From contig NC_040022.1 in the NCBI RefSeq assembly GCF_000972845.2, forward strand, positions 4,866,979-4,930,978: 64,000 nucleotides of DNA, in the 5' to 3' direction. The position numbers and the translations under genes are program-made. Shown here in pieces: positions 13,526 through 26,229 of this stretch; positions within the stretch are counted from its first letter, which is position 1, and each line of letters opens with the position of its first letter. Source of the stretch: Larimichthys crocea. Lineage: Eukaryota > Chordata > Actinopteri > Sciaenidae. The notes beneath the pieces were generated by a model. That model made no database searches. It was not told the origin of the DNA and was given only the letters and a program-made list of their open reading frames with translations.

Positions 13526-14552
13526 CAGGTAAGCAAACCGTTGACATGGTGCAGACTTTGTTAGCTCTCTGTAGATGTTTAACGGATTATCTGTATAAAG
13601 TATAAGTGACATTCATAAAGACGAGTGAAATTCAGTGTTGAAACTTCTACTAACAGCCAAACATCAAGCAAGTGCAACAACATATGATATGGCAGCCAGA
13701 TAATATTAATCACTAGTCCAAAAGCAAGTAGCCCAGTTCAATGTGTGTCCTTTAGTCTTTAACTTTTACGAAGCTCTTGCCAATGACTAAAAGTCAGCTC
13801 CAGATTTATTTGGGTTAAACTGGTGGCTTCTTGCTTGGTTTTCTCTACTTAGCGTCCTTTGTCAACTTCACGTCTGTTGTAATGTCCATAAAGGTTGCTG
13901 AAGCCGGTTAGATTGCCCACTTGCCCAGCTTCAGTTCTGGCACAACACTGACACCGCTTCACTCAGCATTCATCTGCACCCCAGGCCTTAAAACCTCCTC
14001 TTCTTGATGGTCAGTAACATCTGTGGTACAAACACTAACACTCCCCCGGTGCTCTGAGCTCACAGTTGAGCTATAACAAACTGAGGTAACATTAGCTAAC
14101 AGCAGCTACACTTTGCAGCAGTTTACTTTACTGTCCATCCGAAAACTCTGCAGGTGATCGTACTCAGACTACAAAGTTGCATAATGCAGAAAGGCATCAT
14201 TCACACCAGTGTAACATCAAAATGATTTATAATCTGTTATTTTATGGTAGAAAATTACACAATGTTGTTTTAACCACTGACCACCACAACTGTTGAACCT
14301 GAAATGTTACACAGTGTTACCAACGTTTTTGTTGGATTCTTAATCGCCTTTGTTTTTCACATCCTGCCACTGGCTTTCTTCAACAAGCCACAGTGGAATT
14401 CACTGAGGCAAAAAAACAGTTACCATGTTTGACTTTAGGGACACACACACACATACACACACACGTGCAAACAATCACTGAACCTTAAATGCCCTCCACT
14501 CAAATCCATCCTCTGAATCTGTTCCCATGAAGTATGTAGAGAGGGGCGGGTG

Positions 14553-14700
14553 GGTATGTGTGTGTGTGTGTGTGTGTGTGTGGTGGGAGGTGAGGGGGTT
14601 AGACTTACTTTGCTGGTCAGGTTTCAGTTTCCTCCCTCTTGACAAAACTCACATATGTGTGTGTGTGTGTGTGTGTGTACGTGTGTGCATGTGTGTATTC
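14553..14700 (+). repeat. Two TG microsatellites
   Basis: TG runs at about 14556-14582 and 14657-14697 (the latter with a few interruptions), about 75 bases apart, following an imperfect CA run at about 14441-14464. They create false reading frames rich in Val-Cys or Thr-His. Confidence 0.9.
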
Positions 14701-15813
14701 TCAGCCTCGTCTGAACTTCTCTAACAATGCTATCAAAATGCATTCTACAAAATCGTGTGATAATCTGGTGTGTGTCTGTGTGTAAAGACCTCCAGATCTC
14801 TTCTTGAACAAATAATCTCTTCTTTTTATTTTGAAAGGAAACAACAACCACAAAAATATTCTTCAGGATGTTGCACTGTAAAAAAAAACAACCATAGGTC
14901 ATATCTAGTGACTGGACTATCAATGTGCTCTCAAGGACATAACTGAGAACTGATTGCACCTCACTGTAAAGCTTTGTTTATGCTCAACACAGTGGACCTC
15001 GCATGAGGTGGACATTGTCACACTTTTTGCACACTTGCTATGCACACGGAGCTTTTAATTTCAAGACTGACAAGTTTGAAGGTTTTGTGGTTTATTGTTT
15101 ATTTCTAACTGTGTTGAAACCAAAAGTTTACCGTGTCGGTAGAAGATAATATCACAATACGACTGAGAACATGACTGTCACGAATACTGATAAAAGCACC
15201 TTTTACCTCCGGAATTAAGAATTTAAGTAATGAATTCATTTTTACTATTATTATGTCTTAAACACATGTTTGAATAAATGATATTTCAATATCAGAATCA
15301 AATTGTTGTCAGGATTTTCAACCTTTATTTTACCAGATTACATTTGTTGTTTTCAGTGTCTCACAAGAGCATAAACAAAGCTTAAAAGACTTCTTTACAA
15401 CTATTCATTTTTGAAAGATCTGATCTGATACAGAATGAATCAGAAATCAGGTAGATGTTCAGTAGTCCCAACCTGAAGCCACATTAAAGATTGATCCTGC
15501 TTTGGATTGTATCGGTTGTATCTGTCAGTGCACACATTTACACACAGCTGACTGTACAGTGTCAGTTTACAATGTTTAAATCACAGTTTATAACACAGTG
15601 GTTCATCAGTAACAAACACATAGAGCAATCTTTCTCAGTGCCAATCTGGATAGATATTGATTTCATAAAAGCAAAAAGGATTTCAAACATGACAACCTTT
15701 TACAATAAGGGTACAGATGATATACTTCTACTAATGCAGGATGTATCATGAATTCCTGTTTCCCACCACAAACAAATGATCAGATCACTATGACTTTATG
15801 TGATTAGTTCATA

Positions 15814-16265
15814 CTTAAAGGGATAGTTTGGGTTTTTTTTTAAGTTGGATTGTATGAGGTACTTATAAACAGTCACCTACAATAGAGAGTGGAACTCGCT
15901 ACTGGTTTGGACAAGCAAACTGATGTCGGATGTCGAAAGTAGAGCAACCCACTGCTGTGGACATGTCAGCATAAAAACCTGTTATAGCTACATAAAAAAT
16001 AAAATATCCATTAGAGTATATGCTATAGTTAGCATATTATTACCACTTTACCTTGCCATCAGTGCTGCAGTTTAAGTAAAGGCTGTCTAATGGGAAGGTA
16101 AAGCAGCGAGAATATACTCACTATAGTCTACGGATAATGGAGACCCTGTCCACAGCAGCTTTGCTCTACTGTGTCAGGTCCTTCTGACCATTGTCTACTG
16201 TAGGTAACACACTGACTATGCCTCAGTGCCTCATACAACCCCATTTAAAAAAACAAAAAACAAGA
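15814..16265. mobile_element. Inverted-repeat short DNA element (MITE-like)
   Basis: The left end reads AAAGGGATAGTTTGGG and then GGATTGTATGAGGTACTTAT. The right end, read in reverse, gives AAATGGGGTTGTATGAGGCA and GTTACCTACAGTAGAC, matching the left end's CACCTACAATAGA. The two ends therefore face each other around a core with no coding capacity. It is a typical non-autonomous fish element. Confidence 0.7.
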
Positions 16266-17569
16266 AAAAAACTTGAATGGGGCGGTTACATAACATGAGA
16301 CCAAGACATGTGAACTTAACCGTTAATCACAGGAGTTCATCATACATTGTGTATTAGTTGCATTAAATCATCATGAGGCTTGTATTACTTAATTATATGA
16401 TTTGTACCATTATTATAAAGTATTGAAATGATGACATATGATACCCTCTTTGCTTACAAAATCTTAAATCATAGACCACATTTAGGATGATATCATCATA
16501 TGCTTTTATAAAAAAAGGTTACTGATAAAATATCAGCTTGCAGTGTATAGTCTTAAAAGTAGTAAAAGTAAGTAAAGTAATACATTTCAAACTAGTAAAA
16601 TTGAACTAGTGGTGGCATAACCCTTATTCCTGTTAACCTAATAATAACTACAACTTTGCTTTTTATTTTGATAATGACAAATTCACATTTTCAGTTTTAT
16701 AGATGTAATCACTCAACTACAAATCAGAAAGCAAACAAAAACTGTCAAGAGGCATTGCTAACCTTAGTGATACCACCAAAAAGGCACAAGACTTTAAGAC
16801 TCTACTGCCATGCAAGCATCTCTGAGCAATGACGTGAAGCAAAACGTGCTCATGCAAAGCAGGTGCGATATTCCAGTAACTACAGTGACCAGCTGTTTTA
16901 GGAAATTACTGAGCTTTTTTTTTTTTTTTTAATAAAATACATGTTTTGAGTAGGAACCACTGGGCTTGGAGCTGAGGGTAAGAACGACTTTTATTGGGTT
17001 TTGTTGACCGTCAGAAAAACATAGAATAGTAGCACCTTACTAAAGACGATTTGTCAGTGATCGGCGAAAAGCGCTAATGAGCAAATGGTGGTTTGTGTAA
17101 AGAAAAATGAAATGTCATCAGGTAAGGTAGCACTGCAGCTGCTGATAGTAAAGATTCTTTCAATTAACTACTGAAACATGATGATAGTACTAAATGCAGA
17201 ATCTAATACAATGTAGCTATAACAGATATTTTGTTTTGATTGATTGAGGATTAAATTATACCATAATCTTGATTCCTTAGCCACACATTGCTCTTTCTAA
17301 CTGTGAACTGTGCCAAGGCGTGCCAAACTTCATGCAAACCAGGTTGAACAAAGGTGAGAAACAAAGGTCAGCTGAACTTTGGATTGAAGTTTGCTCAGTG
17401 TAGCGAAAAAAATGTTGGACCATTGGAAATAATGGGTTTCAGAGTACGGTCACGTTGTGTCTGAAATGGCGTAATCAGGGGAATGGTGGTCATGGACGAT
17501 TTGCATGTTTCCAGTTTCCGTGCTGTACATTGATTTTTCATATTAGTAGTTAAATGTTAGAAGATTGGA

Positions 17570-17890
17570 AATGGTTGTAAAATCTTACAAGCTTTGAAAT
17601 GTGACCAGCAGTTATGTACTGTAAAATATGCATGATTGTAGTTAATGAGGTAGCACATGCCAACCTCAGTAACAGCCAAAATTACTGCTATTTCAGGGAC
17701 ACTGGTGTGTTGTGTCCTCACCAGCAAGATTAGAATAGAGGAAATCTGTAGAGGACTCATTATTTGTGATGGAGTACTTTTCTTGGCTTTCTTTATATAG
17801 GCAAATAATTCATGTCTATGTCTTAAATACGGAGCTCGATTTAGGCTGTAGTTAGACTAGCTTAGCACAAAATCTGTAAGAAGGACATAT
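17570..17890 (+). repeat. Dispersed repeat, copy 2 of a related pair
   Basis: Counterpart of the segment at about 13160-13525, ending in a TTAGCACAAAATCTGTAAG stretch that matches TTAGCACAGC...CTGTAAGC in the first copy. The family is not identified. Confidence 0.6.
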
Positions 17891-18125
17891 GGGAGTTTTT
17901 GTTAAGCACATCCTGATTCCAGGATATTCTTCTTATCTCTCTCTTGGGAAAAAAAAACCTTTACTTGATTATTTGCTTAGTGCTGCTTTAAAAAACAAGT
18001 TGCACAAATAATTTGCCATTCCAAACCGCTTCCTAAACATGCTAACACTGACACAACCTCCTTGATAGATCAGTATAACCCCAAGCACAAGCCTCTTAAG
18101 CTATTTCCTCTAAGTTCTCAATAAA

Positions 18126-21100
18126 TCAGTCTTCAAACTTCATGACTCCTTCAAAGCCGTTATAGGTGAAAGGTTCCAGCACGGGGCTGCAGGTCTCCTT
18201 AGCAAGGCAGGCCATCCTGTTGTTTTCACAGCTGTTCTCACTGCCAGGCTTAATGTACACCGAATCAGCAGAGTGGATGGACGGGTCCTCATCAAAGTAG
18301 TTGTGGGGTCGCAGCAGGACCCCGCCCCCATTGCCCACTGTTACCGTGTTGGGGATGTCCTCGGCGTGGGGGATGTGGAGAAAGCCAGTGGTCACCCAGG
18401 CAACCAGGTCCTGCAGGCACGATTTCATACGCATCATGTAAAATCCTTCAGCTACTTTATCCAGTTTCAAAATTATATACCCTACTATTTTACCCACCTG
18501 GTCTTCAATGCTTTCATCGTCTGCAATGTACTTGCTGAAGTCGACAGCTGGACTCCAGATGTTGTTTTGACTGTACAGACTGCTGCTGGTCTGCTCTGAG
18601 TCCTTATACTTGGTGATAGCAACCTTATACCTGGAGACAGACAGAAGAGGTGTAGAGGGGGATATCATTGGATGGCCAGCAGAGCCACACTTGAAGATCT
18701 CAGGCTGTGTTCTTCAATGAGAACATTTTTTTAGAAACATTTTCACTTTTTTAATACCTTTGCAAGGCAACTCCAGCATTAAGGTTAGGGAAACATCACT
18801 TTTTAGACATCCACAGCTCCTAGTGACACTGAACTGAGGATATCTAAAATGTAACCAAGGGCCTGACTTTGCAATCTCCTAAAGCAAAACTACATGACCT
18901 ATGTTGAACTTGTATTTTATACAGAGTATAATAAAACCATTTCACAACACTTGTCATGTTCACTTATTTACACACTGATGGCAGAGGCTACAACTATCCA
19001 AAGTAACAGGCTTGTCCATACACTGCATCGGGAGCATTTTGCCGTTCAGTATTTTACCCAAGGACACTTCGACTGGGGTTGGGAATGAAATGAGCGATGA
19101 CTGGATGATCGGCTCTACCACCTGAGCCACAGTTGCCCCTGTGCCCTCTGTAGTCTGAGCAGTCCAAAACCCAAAAGACATTTAGCTGATTGTCATGAGA
19201 TATGTCAAAGAGAATTTCAGATCTTGTGTCTAACATTAGTTAATCATAACCTATCAGGTATGGGTTTATTTTCTGCAGATGTTCTGATTAAAATTGAGAC
19301 CAAACTTTTCTTTGACTGAATATGAGACTACAATACATAAGACTTTGTTCAAATTATCTATTTTTAGCTATGATAGGACACTGGTCACTGGTAGCGTGAA
19401 TTAATCAAGAGTGATTACGTGCAATCAATACATTCACATTCAGTTCGTGAGGAGAGACAAAAACGACTGAGACACCCTCATCACTGTTTATAAATAGAAA
19501 CTGACAGTGATCCAACATTGAATTATTATAAAGTTTAGGACATCAGGGTGTGCATGTGTCTTCCTGTCTTGTAGGTACTTTGACCAAGAAAAAGTCCACA
19601 CAGAAACACAAACATACAGTCTGGCTCCAGGACTTCTCTGTCTACAGGGGGTCCCGTCCTCTTATTGTTATTTTCTAAGAAGCTGCATAACAAGTACTGA
19701 CTGATTTTCACTGCAATGTTTATATATAAAATAAGTTTTAATTGGGAATCCTGGAGGTCATATTCTTAGATACTCCAGTCAGCAAAGCATGTCTTGTCTA
19801 ACACAACTTAGACAAAGTGTTCAGCTTTAACTTTTGGGATTTTTTAGCTTTTTTTGACAGTCTCACCTGGCCCACGACATGCTCCTCTCCTCTGGCTCGC
19901 TCTCTGGGAGGTGATCTCCAGTGAAGCTGAATACCTGCAGCCTGTAGGAGCGCTGGTGACCCCATTTGTTGGTCTTATTGCTGGCAATGTGGAGGTAGCG
20001 AGGAGTCTTGGTGCCGTAACGCAGAGCCGCCTCCTGTAGCGGTGTCACGGTATATGTTAGTCCCACTAGATTCAAGAGTTACTTTGTTGACTGCAGGGCT
20101 GGTAGATTATGAGTTTGTTAATATATAGTATATCATAGACTTTTAAAAGACAGCGTCTTTAGCTGCCTGTAAAATAAACACATTATTACAACATAACCAG
20201 CTGTGTATTAGTGCATATTAAGTTCATATTTTTTGATAAGGAGAAACAAGTCTTTGTGGCAATATCAGAAATGTTGCTTTTTCACTCAGCCCCTAAAGGA
20301 GCACGTTGGTGTTGGCAGGCTGAGCCCCAGCAGGGGACCAGAGGGGTAAAACAAACTTGTGCTGCATCTTGCAGATTATTTGCCGACGGTGTGACACCAG
20401 CATTTAAACTGGCCAAGAAAACAGCTGCAGGTATGTTTACATGTGGTTTGATTTGCTGCAGCAGACAAGATAATTTGCCATCTAGCTTGTAAACTGACAT
20501 TAGCAGTGAGCTTTTCCCTGGTTGATGTTTGCTTGATCGCTCGTTTAACAAGCTAAGATACAAGGTAAGATGGAAAGGAAATGTGGTTTGTTTGAAGTAG
20601 TAGGTTATTAATTGATATGTTGGCTGCTATCCTCAGTTCTTTTTGTCTGAGACCAAGACAAACCAAGTAAATATACAAGACCGAGACCGATTTCAAATTC
20701 TACAATGGCCACACATGTGACAAAAATGTTGCATTAATAAACTCAGTAGTAAACAATTTGAAGAAAATATTATTCCTCATGAATGTATACATTTCTGCAA
20801 CAAGTCCATCAAAATCTAATAAAATGTAACCAGTGGTGTGAAGTTGAGATTGCTATATGTACAACAGATGCATATTTATGCTATTTATAATCATAGCTGT
20901 TTACAATACCTGGATAATAACGCATATTCAGACATGCAGTCAACACAGTGGGACGGTCATGTTGCCTCCTTCCTGTCAAAAGCCTGAATGTAGTTCATGT
21001 TGCACACTGTTGCTTATCCCTGTTCCCGCCCTTGAATATTTCAAAAAATAAGTTGAAGGCAGACCTGTTCTGTTTTGAGCTGCTTCTCCACCAGCTGCGG

Positions 21101-23508
21101 GACCATGGCGTAGTGATCAGTCTTCCATGGAAGCGACACATTGACGTATTCCATGTCTTTGGTCTGGAAGACATTCCTCTCTCCTGCAGAGGCAATGATG
21201 CAAATATGTTTGCAACAATATTTATGTTCTGTTGTAGTTTCCACACCAAATGAGCGCTACATTGTGAATTTTGATGCTCTTGTAGATCCATGTCAGCTGG
21301 TTATTTATTTATTTTCATTTTTATATAAATGTAACTTGCACTCACCAATATTTTGTCTCTATAAAGCACCAAATCACACGAGAAACCTACAGACAATTCA
21401 AACCAAATCTGAGGTTCCACTCGAGCATTTTGGAGTCATTCAGCTCATTGTTTTGTTTTTACAGCTCTTACACCTACAGTTCAGACTGTGTGGTCTGAGA
21501 ATTAGATATTGCTTACTGTGCATATTTTTGCATATCAAACCACAATAAATAAACATAGAAGTTCTCTCACTGATTATGGCTCATCCCTGTTCCTGTTTGA
21601 AAGCCTGCACATTAAAGGCATCACTTGACTTCATCACCTGTTATCTATCTGAGGTCTGGTGTTGTCACAACAGCCACTGATAACAGGCTATAAATCATCT
21701 CTTTTTTTTACTCTTTAGCAGCCAGAACGCTTTAGACCTGCATGGGAGATCAAATAGTTACAATTGGCTGTCTGGTAGACTGTTTTGGACAAGCAGTTTT
21801 TCATCACTGGTTGGAAACCAAAGAAGGTCTTGACAGTGAGCTTTGCCAGATTGACACTGACTATAAATACATTTTTACATTTTGAACTGAAGCATCCTGG
21901 TTATGGATTTATCATACATAAACATGTATAAATGTAATACTGCCACTCACCCAACACATCCAGGTCCACTTTAAAGTTGATGAAGTGGGTGTGGATGTTC
22001 CCCAGTACATTTTCCGCCACCTGGTGTCCGTATTTCTGACTACCGTCCACCAGGTATGAAGAGGAGATATATCCGGTGGCGTGCACCTTGGCCTCCACTG
22101 CTCCGGTCTGATAGAAGATGAAATCCCACATGTAGTCATAGTTTCCTATAGCTGTGATCGTCCTGAACACCAGGGCGCTGTTCACCATCCCCCCGTAACT
22201 TTTGTGGAAGAAGTCACCGAAGTGCCTCCGCAGGGGCTGCCCCATGTTGTGCTCAAAGATGCAGATTGAATTCCTGTATCTGACCGGGGCTTGGACATCG
22301 ATGTAGCGGTATGTGTCCACGTAGGTGGCTTCGTAGGGACAATCCACGCCACGGGCCAGTTCGTGCGCAAAGCGTCCTATGCCGATGCTCGAGTCCAGAA
22401 ACTTGGTCAGTATCATCCCTGGAGTCAAAGAACCGTACACCGACATGGCCTCCTGCACGCTCAGCTCGTAGGCTATCCTCTCGTTCTTGAAGCGCACATC
22501 AAACACCTTCATGCCCGTGAGAGAGCTCAGCCCGAAGGCGAAGCTCCAGTCCAGGTACAGGACATGGTTGTTGCTGACGCTGTAGCGCTTCCCCTCTGCG
22601 TAAAACAGCTGCGGGCCGATCTGCAGAGGTTTGTTTTTGGGTTTTAGTGAATCATAGTCAGGCGACTTCTTGTAAGCTATTTTCTTAACAGACATCGCAT
22701 CATATTTCTGTTTAAGTTCTTCCACGGTGTTGAAGTACTGGCCGTTATAAAGCAGCATCTCCACTTTCCATTGTGACGCGTCGACGCTGCCGTGGTCAAC
22801 CAGCACCTCAAAGCCCACCGGGTGGATGTACATGCCGCTCACATCTCTGAAGAAAGATATCCAGGTTTTTCTGTCCCCGGATCGGAGTCCGCGGGGCATC
22901 TGCTCGAACGGGTTCAGTTTCTTGTTCTCATCCACGTCGAAGCTCTCTTTCATGAGCTTCTTCAGTTTGGAGAAGACCTCAGCATCCAAAAACTTAAAAA
23001 GCAAATTGTATTCCCCGATGGTGACCGTGCGCGCGTTTATTGGCAGTGTAATACCGTACTTCTCCAGAGTGACATCTCTGATGTATGTCGGATTGGGCAG
23101 AGGCCCTACTACGTACTCCTTAATGTAGCCTTTGGAGCCGTGGAAGACCACTGCCGTCGCCTCTCTGACCGGCTTTGGAGATGTTTCGCTCAAATAAGCC
23201 AGCACGTCCACTTTTTTAGGCAGAGATAGGTCTATCAAAAATAAAAAGTTTTCCGATGGAGTGGTGGCCTGGTTGATGGATATGTTCAAGCTTTTATCCT
23301 TGAGCATGTACTGCTGGACCTGCAAGTACTCCTCCCGGGTGAGGTCAGCGAACACGAGGCTGCGCTTGTCGTGTTTGCCCCGCAGCGGGTGGACACGCTG
23401 AGCGGAACATTTTGGCGTCCTGCTCGAGTGGATACCGATCAGGACGATGTTGAGAATGATGGAGACGAGGACAAAGAGGATGAGCGCCCATTTCACTAGA
23501 GAGTTCAT
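18126..23508 (-). CDS. aoc2: Membrane copper-containing primary amine oxidase
   Basis: Oxidises primary amines to aldehydes with release of ammonia and hydrogen peroxide, at the cell surface. Exons, in order of translation: 23508-21951, 21183-21065, 20033-19867, 18630-18498 and 18410-18126; all frames join and give 753 residues (758 if the in-frame ATG at 23523 is used; both have acceptable contexts). Human AOC3 has 763. A single N-terminal membrane anchor (about residues 4-26) follows the start, then the AOC N-domains and the catalytic domain. Seen in the sequence: the cofactor tyrosine in NYDYMWD (codon 22138-22140), the catalytic Asp in ATYVD (22315-22317), two copper histidines in NIHTHF, and the third in HIPHAED in the last exon. 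Single fish gene equivalent to mammalian AOC2/AOC3; the symbol between those two is a guess. Intron 4 is unusual (see its own entry). Confidence 0.94.
18411..18497 (-). other. 87-base stop-free intron 4 of aoc
   Basis: Read on the minus strand it begins GTGGGT and ends CTGCAG, and it lies between IEDQ and DLVAWV, residues that are nearly adjacent in the family. It is 29 codons long and contains no stop, so retaining it would insert 29 residues in frame. The inserted peptide (rich in hydrophobic and Met residues) has no counterpart in the AOC proteins I know, so splicing is the expected outcome. Confidence 0.8.
18955..19150 (-). repeat. tRNA-derived SINE, minus orientation, in an aoc intron
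   Basis: Read on the minus strand it has GTGGCTCAGGTGGTAGAGCC (A-box region) near 19110-19135, then CAGTCGAAGTGTCCTTGGGT like the SINE at 2.4 kb. The B-box side is damaged. It explains the short reading frames seen here. Confidence 0.7.
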
Positions 23509-23523
23509 CCTCCTCTCTACCAT

Positions 23524-25552
23524 TACGCGCGGCCTTGAGAAGGGGAGAAGAGGAATGAACTCTGGGTAAACAGTAAGCGGCCAGACGATTTTGGAAATGA
23601 GAGGCGCGCCCCTCAACTCTGCCGTTTCCCACCCTTCTCAGTACAGATCCCATGAGCCCTTGCCCCTCCCTCCCGCTTGAATGAGTTATAGAGTTATGGC
23701 ACTACAGTTTCATCCAGCCTCTATTCAGCTACACTGGCCAACATCATTTTACGCACGCTGTTGAAGTGTTTTACGCACGTTATTTAAAGACAAAATAACG
23801 CTGTGTTAGCGTTCTGGCAGCTTAAATCAAACAATCCCAAAATATCCAGGTCATTGCTAAAGTTGGAATACACCTACATCCTCCACAGACACGATTCCAT
23901 ATTTGCAAGCAAACTTTTATGCACATATTTCCATTTATCCAAATTCGAAAGAATGACTTTCACCTCTACCCTTTCTTTCAGATTTCAACTTGACGTCTTA
24001 TTTTCAGTTCGCTACATTGACATGACATGCACACTAAATACAATTGTGTTTCTAAAGAATATAAACGAATGGAAATAGTGGAATTTTGGTTTTCTTGTGT
24101 TGTGTCCATAAGTACACCAATCTGACTGTACACATACATTAATGTCAGAAGCTTCACATATACAGATTAAATATACTTATACTAAATTACCCCAGCAGTC
24201 AATTTTCTGAGCACTTAAAAAGATCACAAATACTTAAAAAATAATAATAATAATTGTATAACTGTCCAACTTTATTTTCTGAAAATCGTATTTCCCTACA
24301 AAGAGATTAAAGTTGTCTTAAAGCCTTTTCACACTGCCAGGTGTGTAATCCTGGTAGAGACTTCTAAATTCCATTTGATATACTTTTAATGCTTTAAATT
24401 TTAAGATATTCAAGTATATTTATATCAAGTTAGTCTTAGTGAGTGACTGTCTTGAATTGTTAATCTGTGATAAACAATAAAGTTGCATTGTAGTTGTATC
24501 AAATGAATGGCTATTTACTCAGTAACTGAGTGGGATTAGAAAAGTTTGTCAACTTTAAATCCTGTAATCATCATTTACAGAACTTTCAGTTCAGTTGACT
24601 CTTTTACCATTGGATTGTTTACTCATTTTTAAGGTCCAGTGTGTCAGATTTAGGGGGCTGTATTTACAGAATAGTGCAGAAACTATGTTTTATAAACTAT
24701 ATTAGTGTATAATCACATGAAAATAATTACCTTATAATGATCATTTTATATCTACAGGTGGGTCCTGAACTGCTGTGTTTCTACAGTAGCTGAGAACAGA
24801 CAAACTAAACAGTGGCTCTAGATGGGGACTTTCATATTTCTATGCATTTCGACCACCATAGTTCTTCACACTATGATGGAGAGGGCAACGTTAGATGCCA
24901 TTAAATCCTACTCACTGCTCCTTTAAATGACCAAATAAAATGATCTAAAAACATTGTTGTTCACACCACAGCATGCATTGCATTAAGGTTAAAGCGCTAC
25001 AGGAATCTTTGTGTTTTTCTTTGCGTATAAAAGAGTTACATGATGGAGATTAACAGTGCAAACCGTGATGAAGATAGATATGTACTGCACACTTATTGTA
25101 CAAAGCACTAAAGTAATCAGGTTCATACATAGACATAGGAGTTAACTTAAAATGTTATTTTCATTTAACTTAATCTCAGGAATCTGAGGGCACTCACCCC
25201 TCAGTTTTTGTGCAGTATACCAGATGGTTACACCCTGTGAGTTGTCTACCGTGGAAGTATTGCAATACATAAAATATGTGTCAGACTTCTTGCACAAGCT
25301 TGAAACTCCATTTCCAAATGTTGTTGCTTAGACTTGCTTATTTGACTTTCACTTCAGTATCTACTTCAGTAAGTTAACACATAATGGATCATACCGCAGA
25401 GACGGAGGGTATTTGTGCATCGGACACTGCATCATTTAGAGTCCTGTTCGCCTTACAATCGATGTTCTGCATACAAAACACACTAACTATATAGTATGGG
25501 CAATCAAGAGGACAAAGTTATATCCATTTGCTTCAGTTTATCCAGAGTCAGA
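23524..25552. other. 5' side of aoc and intergenic spacer
   Basis: The first 130 bases upstream of the aoc start are GC-rich and probably carry the aoc promoter or 5' UTR (the frame stays open upstream to 23616). Beyond about 23700 the sequence is AT-rich without recognisable exons, apart from a short repeat at 24.63-24.93 kb. No TATA box could be assigned with confidence. Confidence 0.4.
24632..24928 (+). mobile_element. Short inverted-end element, family A
   Basis: Starts AAGGTCCAGTGTGTCAGATT and ends TTAAATCCTACTCACTGCTCCTTT, so the ends are imperfect inverted repeats. The interior shares ATTAGTGTATAATCAC and TACCTTATAATGAT with the copy at 37.3-37.7 kb. About 300 bases, non-coding. Confidence 0.7.
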
Positions 25553-25770
25553 TCAGGTCAGGACCCAAATGGTCCAATACAACATCCACATTGCTGCTGA
25601 TGCTGAACCAATCCGTCGGTCCATTTCATGCTCCATTTTCCTGTCACTTGTGAACAAGACCCCAAGATAGTTGAGGAAGCAACTCGCCCCCAAAATGTAA
25701 ACATATTGTATGTATGTGAAGAACAGATCCGGGAGGACACCAAGCAACTTCAGGTGTCACCACACAAAAC
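25553..25770 (-). mobile_element. LINE fragment (C-terminal part of reverse transcriptase ORF)
   Basis: The minus strand reads YLGVLFTSDRKMEHEMDRRI followed by GSASAAM, the sequence after the reverse transcriptase domain that is common in fish non-LTR elements. Only about 65 codons survive. The clade is not certain; RTE/Rex-like is likely. Confidence 0.7.
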
Positions 25771-25852
25771 TCCTCTCCACTATGGAAACCTGGAAAAAAG
25801 GACAAACTACATAAACACACAAGAGCAAAGGTCAAGCACAACATTCACACAG

Positions 25853-25856
25853 ATGG

Positions 25857-25888
<32 letters not shown>

Positions 25889-26012
25889 AGAGGGAGATAA
25901 TGAAGGCACCAATACAACAGGGAGAGGGAGAAACGTAGAGGTTGAATTTCCTGGAGGATCCAAAACATCTGGAATGAGGCACCGACAGCCAGCAGAGAGA
26001 GAGAGAGAGAGG
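25853..26012 (+). repeat. GA-rich microsatellite tract
   Basis: GA runs at about 25855-25878 and 25997-26012 within a generally purine-rich stretch that extends to about 26070. Confidence 0.85.
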
Positions 26013-26229
26013 AAGGAGGGGGTCCTAGGACGCCAGAGAGTCACTGAAGACTAAGAGAAAAGAGAGGATGATGAGGAAACTAGTGAGAGAGATGGGAACA
26101 CAGCTGTGCTTGTGAGACACAAACAAATAGAGGGATAGAGATGTAGGTTTTCAGAAAGTTTACAGTATTCTTGTCAACAGGACAAACATGGAATATATAC
26201 CAGATGGATAATGGTAACAGGTAGATGAG

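Larger units (their letters stand above)
10175..18125. other. Intergenic spacer with repeats, no host exon seen
   Basis: About 8 kb between the amine oxidase relic and the aoc stop. It holds TG microsatellites, an inverted-repeat element at 15.8-16.3 kb, a pair of related segments at 13.2 and 17.6 kb, and fragments near 11.4-11.55 kb that resemble the short element family found again at 58.9 kb. The remaining reading frames show no recognisable protein. Confidence 0.5.

Noticed and set aside
14527..14959. Val-Cys and Thr-His rich frames
   Set aside because: Products of TG microsatellites in different frames.
21141..21548. Plus-strand 135-codon open frame
   Set aside because: Overlaps aoc exon 2 in antisense and continues into intron; no family resemblance.
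22792..23229. Plus-strand 145-codon open frame
   Set aside because: Antisense shadow of the first aoc exon, which is strongly supported on the minus strand.
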